Assembly: GCA_020440605.1 (NCBI GenBank) | Contig: JAGRNT010000007.1 | Span: forward strand, 1 to 55,082 | Direction: 5' to 3' | Origin: a bacterium | GTDB taxonomy: Bacteria > 4484-113 > JAFGCY01 | Length of the DNA stretch: 55,082 bases | Shown here: piece after piece, positions 26,001-35,638 of the stretch | Layout of the letters: every line of letters begins with the position of its first letter | How positions within the stretch are numbered: position 1 is the stretch's first letter | Position numbers and translations under genes: made by a program | The notes under the pieces: model-generated | The model's input: only the letters and a program-made list of their open reading frames with translations | What the model was told of the DNA's origin: nothing | The model's database searches: none

Positions 26001-26659
26001 CGTGGTCCTCCGTCACTGTTGATCTCGGCCATGAAGCAGCTGTCCGCGCTGCCGATCTCGGCGACAGGGCGCGGCTCAACCTGGCAGATGTCCACGAAGT
26101 CATGCAGCTGGCGGCCCCGCAGGCGGCCCGGGCCGGCCTGCAGCAGTTCCTCCAGTGCGGGACTGGCGGTGATGAAGTTGCCATTCTCGTCGATCAGGGC
26201 GGCGCAGGCCGCGTTCTCCCAGAACAGGCTGGCACCTTCTGGAATACCTTCGGTTTCCATCGCCACACCGGCATTGCCCAGCTGGCGTAGCGGGGTCTGA
26301 CGCAGGCGCAGGATGCAGCGCTTGAGCTGCTCACCGAAGCCACTGTCCAGCACGAGGCAGTCGTCCATCCCGCTGCGCAGGGCGATCACGGCTGCGTGTG
26401 TGGCATGTTCCTCCACCAGTGCGGCGCAGGCCAGGCCGGGACAGCGCTGGTGCAGGTTCGTGAGCAGTCCGGCGGGGTCGGAGTCGGTATCAAGTTCAAG
26501 CAGCAGCAGGTCGAAATTGCGCTCAGCGAGCAGGGCGACTGCCTCGCTGGCCAGTGCGCAGTGTTCGAGCGCAACCGGCAGGCCACGGAGGGCTTCGCCA
26601 AGCGCGGATGCGGCCACGGGACTGCTTCCCGCATGCAGGATACTGAACTCAGATGACAT
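23090..26659 (-). CDS. Hybrid sensor histidine kinase with GAF, PAS and receiver domains
   Basis: 1189 residues, no transmembrane segment, so a soluble sensor. Residues 1-115 resemble a receiver with DLLLLELDTD in place of the phospho-acceptor strand. A PAS-like stretch, a GAF domain (about 255-415, INPGCVCSVMIADNESG) and three PAS domains follow (EARYRNMFEHSPLAMQVYS, SEERFRSLVEGADDLIFTVS, VDEMILITDRDGRIVYVNPAF). The HisKA box GGIAHDFNNILAAIIGYTQ carries the phosphorylated His. The HATPase shows NLCTNAGQAM, DTGEGMD and GTGLGLSVVHGIV. The C-terminal receiver (VLLVDDEEMVAAMA ... ILITDQTMPGLTG) has the Asp. No partner regulator is adjacent. It lies 116 bases downstream of the FHA gene; a small hairpin (26669-26685) precedes its start codon, with no clear ribosome-binding site. 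Confidence 0.93.
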   Translation of the reverse strand: MSSEFSILHAGSSPVAASALGEALRGLPVALEHCALASEAVALLAERNFDLLLLELDTDSDPAGLLTNLHQRCPGLACAALVEEHATHAAVIALRSGMDDCLVLDSGFGEQLKRCILRLRQTPLRQLGNAGVAMETEGIPEGASLFWENAACAALIDENGNFITASPALEELLQAGPGRLRGRQLHDFVDICQVEPRPVAEIGSADSCFMAEINSDGGPRGRLLIGLTSLAQGERSLRLLQARDVTVQHRSSVLAGSQTRLVEMLMAGIELEDILESLAHSVGLINPGCVCSVMIADNESGCLRSAFPPQMSELALELLDRLRISEEGSCCGMAAFRGERVVSPRLADDGQAMQRLEAAGLGLGLCVAQPVISASGTVLGVLALYMPEGMEPVDDVFHGLEIAANLAGVAIDRLQTEQLQQEIEARYRNMFEHSPLAMQVYSTDGRALRGNQVWQRMFAQRRGAFEDYNILEDPQIAAQGLQSYVRRGFGGEATELPLLRQPEGSAVQTPLPFLPWTRCFIYGIASSEGRPGEVLLVHEDLSDRRRTEDSLRHSEERFRSLVEGADDLIFTVSRNGILTAINAAFEQQTSHAISEWIGRNPLGLLHPDDHRRVQQLFLSVMRGRGHSGCEVRFRGSVQGYTEATLSAIPIEEDGRISGAFFTLRDDSERRLVEEERLRLLTAIERVDEMILITDRDGRIVYVNPAFERISGYRLKDVRQFTARILRSEEHDDAFFAAMWGQLAAGQVWRGEIVNRNSSGGLFRVDAAITPIVGSSGEVANYVGVLRDITTKSLLESRLQHTQKMEAIGSLAGGIAHDFNNILAAIIGYTQIVKRELPGNARMQSNLDSVLTASRRATDLVRQILTFSQHRETRSEAVCTQRIVREVLKLIRASLPSTIEIRQNLLDLEGTVFADATQLHQVVMNLCTNAGQAMEENGGILEVDLSRYELEDGEEAAELGISPGSYQILSVSDTGEGMDDSVRQRIFEPFFTTKETGRGTGLGLSVVHGIVSRLGGAIRVHSNPGLGSEFSILLPRSENVEELLGEPDFDNIEGSERVLLVDDEEMVAAMADQALRQLGYQVTRTLNPEDALRLFELDPEAFDILITDQTMPGLTGVQLTQALHGIRPELPVILCTGFSRTVNSEMLGRYGLSAFLDKPASPQRLAATIRQVLDRRSANHPVSALQGQIQ

Positions 26660-26775
26660 TTAACACCGGCGGACTGACCGTCCGCGTGAATTACCTGCTC
26701 TATGTATAACAACTGCGGCTCAGCCGCAGATCACGCAGGGGCTTAATCGGCGTCAAATCGTGGTAAACGGGAGAT

Positions 26776-27234
26776 TCAGCCCTCCGGCTGGCTGAGACGC
26801 AGCACCAGTTCGATGTTGGCAAGGTGGATGCGATCGCCGTCCCTGAGCGGGCTGGCGGGTGGCGGAGCCTGGCCGCTGCGCCGTGTGATCTCACGGCCGT
26901 TGAGCAGGGTGCCGTTGGTGCTGCCGAGGTCCTGGATGAACAGCCCGTCCTCGATCCAGACCAGCTCGGCATGCCTGCGCGAGATCACCGGGGTCTGGCC
27001 CAGTTCGGCATCCGTGAGGTCGATGTCGACGATCACGGCGGGCGGATCATTGCGCCCGATCAGGGTCCGCTCGCGTTCCAGGCGGTGGCTGCGCCCGAGC
27101 GCCGGGCCGTTGGCAATCTCCAGCAGGGCCTGCGGACGGACGGGTGGCGGCGGGGCCTGGTTGTCATCCTGCTGCTGTGCGGTTCCCCCCGGCCTGCCGG
27201 GGATGGGTCCGCGTCCGAATCCGGAATCAGTCAT
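26776..27234 (-). CDS. FHA-domain protein
   Basis: A 152-residue protein: a Pro/Gln-rich N-terminal tail (about 35 residues), then a forkhead-associated domain with GRNDPP (strand 3-4 loop), ISRRHAELVW (the Ser and His that contact phosphothreonine) and DLGSTNGTLLNG. FHA domains bind pThr on partner proteins, so a natural ligand is a substrate of the Ser/Thr kinase encoded at the head of the same operon. Its start overlaps the VWA gene stop by eight bases. Last gene of the seven-gene set. Confidence 0.93.
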   Translation of the reverse strand: MTDSGFGRGPIPGRPGGTAQQQDDNQAPPPPVRPQALLEIANGPALGRSHRLERERTLIGRNDPPAVIVDIDLTDAELGQTPVISRRHAELVWIEDGLFIQDLGSTNGTLLNGREITRRSGQAPPPASPLRDGDRIHLANIELVLRLSQPEG

Positions 27235-28472
27235 GGCTGTCGTCCCGGGCGGTCCTGCTGAGTAGCGAGGTCGCCCTGTGGCGCGTAAGCTTACCAGTTT
27301 TCTTCAGTTCACTGAGCTGGGCGCGGGCCTCCTCGGCGATTTCCGGTCGGTCGACGGTCTCGGCATTGTCAATGATCTGCTCCAGCAGGCGTGAGGTCTG
27401 GCGCGATTCATCGCTGTCCTGCAGGTTGCGCATCAGTTCATTCAGGCGGCGGCGGGAGGATTCGCGCTGCACGCCCTCATCCACCTGGCGGGTGTTGCTG
27501 AAGGAGTTGGAGAATGTCACGGACTGCTCCAGCCGGCCCACCACCTTGCCGTCCTGCACGAGCTCCAGACCCACGGCGCGGCGCTCACCCTCCTTCGAGC
27601 CGAAGGGACTGGCAGCGAACTGCAGGTCGAGCAGCAGCTCGGTGGGCTGGTCCTCATTTAGTACCCCGAGCCCGGCCAGCAGGGCATCACCCTGCGTTGC
27701 CAGTTCACACTGCTGGAAGTCCTGGCTGATGCGGCATAGTCTGCCGGGAGTCAGACCCTGCAGGTGGCTGCGAATCCGCAGGCCGCTGTGGCGCGTACTC
27801 AGGCCCCGGCAATCACGCAGCAGGCGGCGCAGTTCCACGCTCAGTCCGCCCGGATGTGGCTGGTAGATGAAGCGCCCGCCGCCGAGCTGGGCGAGCTGGT
27901 CCAGCAGCTTCGGGTCGAAGTAGTCGGATTCGCCGATGCCCACGGTGTAGAGCCGGATCCCGGATTCGCGCATGCGCCGAACGCGGTCCTCCAGCAGGGC
28001 GGTGTCAGTGAGCGGGTAGCCGCGTTCATCGGTGGGTACGCCGTCGGTGATCAGCAGGGCCACGCAGCTGCGCAGTTCGTCATTTGCCAGCGAGGCATCC
28101 AGCCAGTCCAGTGCGAGCTGCGTACGCGTCAGACCGCGGGGCTGCAGCCCGGCCAGGCGGGCCTGGAGCTGCGTTGTCAGGTTCTCGCCGCCGCGCAGCC
28201 CGCGGATCAGCTCCATCAGCTGGCTGGAATAGACCGCGACATGCAGGTGGTCGGAGGCGTCCAGCGCTCCCGCGAGGTTGAGCACGGCCTGCTTGGCTTC
28301 CTCGAGGCGCATTTCCTGCACCATGCTGCGGCTGCAGTCCAGGGCCAAGGCCAGGCGCAGGCCATGGGCTGTCGTGGCCGGCGGCGGGCTGAGCCTGATG
28401 CGCAACGTGTTCTCCGAGGCCTGGCTCAGAGGCAGCACGGGCCTTTCCCACTGCGCTGTGATCCGCCAGTCC

Positions 28473-28480
<8 letters not shown>
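27227..28480 (-). CDS. VWA-domain protein
   Basis: About 417 residues from a GTG at 28480, which overlaps the AAA+ stop by eight bases; an ATG at 28507 is the alternative. The von Willebrand A domain (about residues 40-220) has a complete MIDAS: LALDCSRSM (DxSxS), a Thr in RGLTRTQLALDW and the Asp in ALLITDGVPTDERG. After it comes a beta-rich section and a C-terminal helical bundle. VWA domains bind protein ligands through a metal and commonly partner with AAA+ ATPases (MoxR-VWA, chelatases). The direct neighbour here is a ClpB-D2-like AAA+ protein, which supports such a pair. Confidence 0.9.
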
Positions 28481-30454
<1,974 letters not shown>

Positions 30455-30458
<4 letters not shown>

Positions 30459-31738
30459 CGGCTCTCCTCCCTGTCCTTCCGCTGCCCGCCGCCGGGCAGC
30501 TCATCCGCCATGCGCAGGATGCGGTCCGGGTCCTTGCCCTCCCACATCAGTTCGCCCATCTGCACCTGGAAGCCCTGCTCCAGCAGGCCGTGCATTTCCT
30601 CAAGCACCTGCTGTGCACTGTCACAGACGGCGGCGTTGCCACCGCCGACGCGGCTCACGGTGCTCTTCGTGTAGCCATCGATGTCATAGTGCACCTCTCC
30701 CTCCAGCGGGACGCTGATGCTGATCCCCTGGCCGGCGTCATTCACGGCGCTGAAGGCCAGGGCGGTGGCCGGATGGCCGGGATGCTCCGGCTGTGCCTCA
30801 CTGACGATGAAGCCCATCTCGGTCAGTGTTTCGCGGATGGCTCCGGCAATGTAGTCGCGCTGGTCGGCGCGGATCTGCGCGGCACCGGCGCGCGCCACGA
30901 GATCCTCCTCGCTACGCCGGGCCTGCTCCGCCAGATCCTCCGGCAGGCCGTCCGGATTGCTCTGTGCGGTGTGCTTCAGTTCGCGTGTACGTTCCGCAAG
31001 CGTTGCCACTTCACCCGGCAGCCAGCGCATCACGGTCGGGTCCGCCTGCAGGCCCTCCACGATGGCTTCCCAGGCTCCGAGGCGTTCCTCGATCAGCTGC
31101 AGCTCGCGCTGGCGGCGGCCGGCATCGGTCTGCACGCGCAGCTCGAGCCGGTCAATGGCCTTGTCGGCAAGTCTGAGCTGGTAGTCAGCCATGACCGGAT
31201 CCGTGCCACGGCTGGCAGCGCGGGCCTCGGCCAGGGTATGCTGCGCCTCAGTCACGGCCTGCTGCTCCAGCTGTGTGTCGGCATCTGGCCGCAGTGCCGC
31301 CAGACGCGCTTCCAGATCCCTGAGTTGTGCGCTGAAGCGTTCGCGCTGGTCTGACAACTGCCGGGCCGCCTGCTGGCGGGCGTTGGCAGCCGCGGCCTGC
31401 AGCCTGCGCCGGGCCAGTTCCAGCATGGCCTCGATGTTCGCCAGGTCCGGGCTGCCCGCCGCATTGGCAGTGGCCCGCGCACGGTTGATTTCATCACTGA
31501 TCTGCATGTCGTCAGCGGGCGAAAGCCGCTCACGCAGCGCCGCCAGTTCATGCTCAAGCGCCGTGGCCCTGTCCAGCACGGCACTGCGGCGCTTCATGTC
31601 GCGCTGCAGCATCCATTCATCCATCCGCCCGCGGCGCAGCACTGCCTCCTGGCGGGCCTCCGCAGTGCGGGCCTCGGCGATCGTGCGGCGGATTGCCGCC
31701 GTCAGGCTGGGGGAGACATACTTCGGCGAACCGCTCAC
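30455..31738 (-). CDS. Coiled-coil protein with conserved C-terminal domain (copy 1)
   Basis: 427 residues. Residues 30-285 are almost entirely charged heptads (ALEHELAALRERL, RFSAQLRDLEARLAAL, RQRELQLIEERLG), a long coiled coil. A compact domain of about 125 residues follows: DQRDYIAGAIRETLTEMGFIVSEAQPEHPGHP, then ISISVPLEGEVHYDIDGYTKS, ending MWEGKDPDRILRMADELP. It is nearly the same as that of the next gene upstream. The segments recall Ycf35 (DUF1257) and DUF2997 (dGxVxxDxxGY...C), but this is a visual likeness only. Coupled to both neighbours by ATGA overlaps. Confidence 0.75.
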
Positions 31739-33015
31739 CGTTCCCTCCCCTGATCCTGTTCAGCACCACCCTGCGGCAGTTCGTCAGCGCTGCGCAGGAT
31801 GCGGTCCGGGTCCTTGCCCTCCCAGGTGAGTTCGCCGGTGCTGACCTCGAACTCCTTCTCGAGGCGCTCGTGCATTTCCTCCAGCACCTGCTGGGCCTCG
31901 TCGCAGGTCGCACTCGTGCCGCCGCCGACCTTTGCTGAGCTGTGCTTGGGCCAGCCGTCGATATCGTAGATGATCTCGCCGTCAACGGGAACGCTGACAT
32001 TGATCCCGCGTCCGGCGTCGTTGATGGCGGAGAACAGCATGGCGGTGGCGGGATGCTCGGCATGTTCAGGCCGGGCCTCGCTGACGATGAAGCCCATTTC
32101 GATCAGGGTGCTGCGGATGCTCTCGGTGATGTAGTCACGCTGATCGGCCTTGATCTGCGCGGCGCTGGCGCGACTGACGAGATCCTGCTCGGAAGCGCGC
32201 ATCCGCTCGCTCAGTCCATGCGTGTCACGCGGGGCCAGGGTTGCCAGCCGGCTGCGCAGGGCCGTGAGTTCCTGCTGCAGTTCCCCGACCGCGCCCGGCA
32301 GCCAGCGCATCACGGTCGGGTCCGCGCCCAGTCCGCTGACAACGGATTCCGCGGCCTCGAGTTCCGTGCGCAGGGCCTTCCCGGCTTCACGCTTGCGGTC
32401 CTCGTCCTGCTCCACGATGTGCTGCAGGCGGTCCACGCTGCGCGTTGCCATCCGCAGGGCGAAGTCCAGTTCGACATCCTCCGCATTGCGTGGCAGCTCC
32501 CGCAGTGAGGCCACCGTGCGCTGCGCTTCATCCCGGGCCTCGCGCTCATCATTGCGGTCGATCTGCGGCTCCAGCCCGGCGATGCGCTGCTCGAGGGCCT
32601 CCATGCGCAGCCGCAGCATCTCGCCCTGCTGAGTGGACTGACGTGCGGCCTGCAGGTCCTGCTCGCGGCGGATGGCGGCCAGGCGACGTTCCAGGCTGAC
32701 GATGCGCTCCTCGGCGGCGTCGACATCCGCGTCGCGCGACATCAGCAGGCCCTGGGCACTGGCAATCGCATTCTGCAGCTCCATGTCCTGGTTGACGGGC
32801 AGGCCGGACTGCAGGCCCGCGAGATTGCTTTCCAGGCGGGAGAGCCGGTCCGCCAGCTCAGTGCGCCGCAGGGCGCGCAGCTGGCTGAGGTGCACATGCT
32901 GCTGTTCCATGCGGAAGATCTGCTCGCGCTCCATGCCCCGGTTGCGGCTGGCCTCGAGGGCCGCGCTGACCGCGACGCTCACGAGCGCGAATACGAGTTT
33001 CTCGGCACCGCTCAT
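31735..33015 (-). CDS. Coiled-coil protein with conserved C-terminal domain (copy 2)
   Basis: 426 residues, paralogue of the downstream gene. It differs at the N-terminus, which has a hydrophobic stretch (KLVFALVSVAVSAAL, residues 6-20) that may anchor it in a membrane or pack in the fold. Residues 30-290 are coiled coil with the same register as copy 1 (both contain DPTVMRWLPG). The C-terminal domain (DQRDYITESIRSTLIEMGFIVSEA ... WEGKDPDRILRSADELP) is strongly conserved between copies, while the coils have diverged, so the C-terminal domain is the constrained part. Overlaps the radical SAM gene by four bases. Confidence 0.75.
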   Translation of the reverse strand: MSGAEKLVFALVSVAVSAALEASRNRGMEREQIFRMEQQHVHLSQLRALRRTELADRLSRLESNLAGLQSGLPVNQDMELQNAIASAQGLLMSRDADVDAAEERIVSLERRLAAIRREQDLQAARQSTQQGEMLRLRMEALEQRIAGLEPQIDRNDEREARDEAQRTVASLRELPRNAEDVELDFALRMATRSVDRLQHIVEQDEDRKREAGKALRTELEAAESVVSGLGADPTVMRWLPGAVGELQQELTALRSRLATLAPRDTHGLSERMRASEQDLVSRASAAQIKADQRDYITESIRSTLIEMGFIVSEARPEHAEHPATAMLFSAINDAGRGINVSVPVDGEIIYDIDGWPKHSSAKVGGGTSATCDEAQQVLEEMHERLEKEFEVSTGELTWEGKDPDRILRSADELPQGGAEQDQGRER

Positions 33016-33659
33016 TCCCCGTCCCCCTCGCGCCTGAGGCTGATCCCGCGGCTTGCCAGACCCGCGCTGAGCTGCTCAAGGAAGCCACTGCGCGGCGGCA
33101 CGCCGGTGAAGAACAGGCCTTCGTTGTCAAGTTCCAGTTCCAGCCCGGCGCTGTCATCAGCCAGTTCCGCAAGTACTTCCGCATAGAGGCCGCTCAGGTC
33201 CAGCAGACGCTGGTTGCTGGATCCGCGCCAGAGCAGCTCAGCATGCCGGTGGCGGATGTAGGGCCCGTCCACCAGCAAGTCGATGCGTTCCAGCAGGGCC
33301 TGCTGGGCAGGGCTGCCGCGATGCAGCAGGTCCTCATGGCGGTAGCCGGTATAGCACATCACTCCGAGATCCCGCTCTGCGCGCACACTGTCTAGCAGTT
33401 CACACAGGGCCTCGGGCTGCTGCATGGGTTCACCGCCGGAAAGGGTCAGACCCTCGATCTCCGGCAGCTCCAGCAGCCAGTCACTCAGTTCATTCACGCT
33501 CACGATCTGTCCCCCGTCACTGGGCCAGCTTTCGGGCACGATGCAGCCCGGGCAGCCGAAGGGGCATCCCTGGACCCAGATCACCGCCCTGGTTCCCGGC
33601 CCCAGTACCGCAGTCCTGTCCTGTCTGCGGAAGATGCGCAGCTGATTGCGCTGGTCCAT
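33012..33659 (-). CDS. Radical SAM activase-like protein (NrdG/PFL-activase type)
   Basis: 215 residues. The [4Fe-4S] site is VQGCPFGCPGCIVPES (Cx3Cx2C), followed by LTLSGGEPMQQPEAL, the SAM-binding GGE strand, and VMCYTGYRHEDLL, typical of anaerobic ribonucleotide reductase activases. NrdG makes a glycyl radical in NrdD, yet no nrdD or other glycyl radical enzyme is in this window. The protein is longer than NrdG by a C-terminal extension (residues about 150-215, LDLSGLYAEVLAELADDSAGLELELDNEGLFFTGVPP). Its place between a kinase and coiled-coil proteins implies a different target. Gap to the kinase gene is 19 bases. Confidence 0.88.
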   Translation of the reverse strand: MDQRNQLRIFRRQDRTAVLGPGTRAVIWVQGCPFGCPGCIVPESWPSDGGQIVSVNELSDWLLELPEIEGLTLSGGEPMQQPEALCELLDSVRAERDLGVMCYTGYRHEDLLHRGSPAQQALLERIDLLVDGPYIRHRHAELLWRGSSNQRLLDLSGLYAEVLAELADDSAGLELELDNEGLFFTGVPPRSGFLEQLSAGLASRGISLRREGDGE

Positions 33660-33678
33660 ACATTAATTGTAATGCAGT

Positions 33679-35619
33679 TCAGTCCAGCCGACAGTTTTCG
33701 AGGAGCAGCGACGCATCCGGCAGTTCGCGGCTGCCGGCCCCGTTCACATGAATCTCGCAGTCCCGGAACTGCGCCTGGCTGCGCCGGCCTCCGGCGATGC
33801 CGTAGCCGTGGTTGGCACGGATCTCGCAGCCGCTGAACTGCGGGGAGCCATTCCCGCCGAGCAGTACGCCGTGTTCCAGGCAGTCCGAGATGCGGCTGTC
33901 CAGCAGCTCGCCCGTGCCGTCCTCGTGGAACAGCAGGCCCGTGCCGCGGATGTCGTGCACATTGCAGCGCTGCATCTCAACGCGGGAACCGGCACCGGTG
34001 TAGACCCCGGCGAAGCCGCTGCCGCTGATGCTGCAGCCCTGCAGGCTGACACCGGCATGGTGGCTGATGCTGAGGCAGGCATTGCGCCCGCCGCTCAGGC
34101 TGCAGTCCGTGAGCAGCGGTGCGCTGCTGCGCCCGAAGGCCGTCAGGCAGACGTCGCCCTCGCTCTCGATCGTGCAGTTGCTGATCCGGCAGCGTCCGAA
34201 AGGCAGGCACAGTGCGGCGGCGCGCACCTCATCATTGCTGACCCGGCAGATCAGCTCGAGGTTGCTGAGCCGGGCGCGGGCGGTCTTGCAGAGCACCGTG
34301 TGGCGGTCCCGGGTCACGATCCGCACCTGGCCGGGCTGGCCCTCGCCGATGATCGTCAGCTCACGGTCGAGCTGCAGCTGCTCGGCGTAGTTGCCGGGGG
34401 CGATGCGGATCGTGCTGCCGGGGCGGGCATTGCGGATCGCCGCGCCGATGGTCGGGTAGCCGCTGCCGCCGCCGACATGCAGCTCCTGTGGTTCCAGGCG
34501 GGACGGCGGGCTGAGGTTGCCGGCGGGTGCCGGAGCCGGGACGGGCTGCTCGTCCATTCCGGCACGGATGCGGTTGAAGAGGCTGCGCGCCGTTGCCAGC
34601 GGGATGCGCAGTTCGCGGGCCGCTTCATTGAGTTCGGCACGCTCCAGGCTGGAGATCAGCCGGTCGGCCAGGGCAATCCGGATGCGGCGTTCCAGCTCGG
34701 CCAGCGCGGCCGCGTCCTCCTCGATCGCGAAGGGATTGTCAGCAAAGTCGGGTTCCGTCGGTTCGAGGCCGGAAGCGCTGTACTGCGCCAGTTCACGCAG
34801 GATCCCGGCAGCACTGATGCGCTGCTCCGGATCGCGCCGCAGGCAGTGGCGGGCGATGGTGGCGAAGGGCTCGCGCACGGTGAGCGGGATGTGCGGGACG
34901 TCATGCAGCACACTGCGCAGCAGTTCGCGCTGCCCCTCGCCATTGAAGGGCAGCTCCAGGCTGAGCGCTTCAATCAGCACCACGCCGAGGCTCCAGGTGT
35001 CCCAGCCGCGGGTGATCTCGCCGTCGTAGCTTTCCGGCGGGGCGTATTCGGCGGTGCCGAAGGCCGCGCCCTGCACGGCATGCGCGCCGCCCAGGGGGAC
35101 GGCCGTGCCCAGGTCGCTGAGCTTCCACTGGCCCTGGCAGAGCAGGATGTTGGCGGGCTTGATGTCGCGGTGCACCAGTCCGCGGGAGTTGTCATGCAGG
35201 TATTCCAGCACGGTTGCCATCTGGCGCAGCATGTCGGCGGCCTGGGCCGGCTCCAGCGGACCGTTGGCAAGCACGGTCTCGAGGCTCAGCTCCGCCAGCT
35301 CCATCACGATGTAGAGCAGCGGACCGGAGGGCGAGAGCCACTGGCCGACGGAGTGGCAGCGGATCACATGCGGATGGTCCAGCCCGGCGGCGAACTGCAG
35401 CTCGGTGAGCTGCTTGTCGCGGGCCACCTCGCGGCGGTAGGGGTTGTCACCCTCAGTGGGCTGCAGCAGCTTGATGGCAACACTGCGCATCAGACGGTCG
35501 CCGACCACCTCGTCCGCGCGGAACACCCCGCCGTAGGAGCCGGCGTCGATGAATTCCGTCAGGTGGTACTTGCCCTCGATCTGATGTCCGAACAGCGAGC
35601 GCCAGTCAAGTTCAGCCAT
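33679..35619 (-). CDS. Ser/Thr protein kinase fused to right-handed beta-helix domain
   Basis: 646 residues. Kinase domain 1-275: glycine loop IDAGSYGGVF, VAIKLL (catalytic Lys), HRDIKPANILL (catalytic loop), SDLGTA (DLG in place of DFG), AEYAPPE and DTWSLGVVLIEAL. A helical region (295-350) and Pro/Ala linker follow. Residues 375-646 begin GYPTIGAAIRNARPGSTIRIAPGNY and continue as NosD/CASH-type beta-helix turns (SNCTIESEGDVCLTAFG, LQGCSISGSGFAGVYTG, SGCEIRANHGYGIAGG). No transmembrane segment, so it is cytoplasmic, unlike PknB. Head of the seven-gene operon; likely phosphorylates operon partners for the FHA protein to read (inference). Confidence 0.93.
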   Translation of the reverse strand: MAELDWRSLFGHQIEGKYHLTEFIDAGSYGGVFRADEVVGDRLMRSVAIKLLQPTEGDNPYRREVARDKQLTELQFAAGLDHPHVIRCHSVGQWLSPSGPLLYIVMELAELSLETVLANGPLEPAQAADMLRQMATVLEYLHDNSRGLVHRDIKPANILLCQGQWKLSDLGTAVPLGGAHAVQGAAFGTAEYAPPESYDGEITRGWDTWSLGVVLIEALSLELPFNGEGQRELLRSVLHDVPHIPLTVREPFATIARHCLRRDPEQRISAAGILRELAQYSASGLEPTEPDFADNPFAIEEDAAALAELERRIRIALADRLISSLERAELNEAARELRIPLATARSLFNRIRAGMDEQPVPAPAPAGNLSPPSRLEPQELHVGGGSGYPTIGAAIRNARPGSTIRIAPGNYAEQLQLDRELTIIGEGQPGQVRIVTRDRHTVLCKTARARLSNLELICRVSNDEVRAAALCLPFGRCRISNCTIESEGDVCLTAFGRSSAPLLTDCSLSGGRNACLSISHHAGVSLQGCSISGSGFAGVYTGAGSRVEMQRCNVHDIRGTGLLFHEDGTGELLDSRISDCLEHGVLLGGNGSPQFSGCEIRANHGYGIAGGRRSQAQFRDCEIHVNGAGSRELPDASLLLENCRLD

Positions 35620-35638
35620 TGCGCCAATAGGATAGCGC

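Noticed and set aside
26713..26729. Terminator between the FHA gene and the histidine kinase
   Set aside because: A perfect 7-bp stem with a 3-base loop is present, but the following minus-strand bases are not a convincing U-run, so termination is uncertain.
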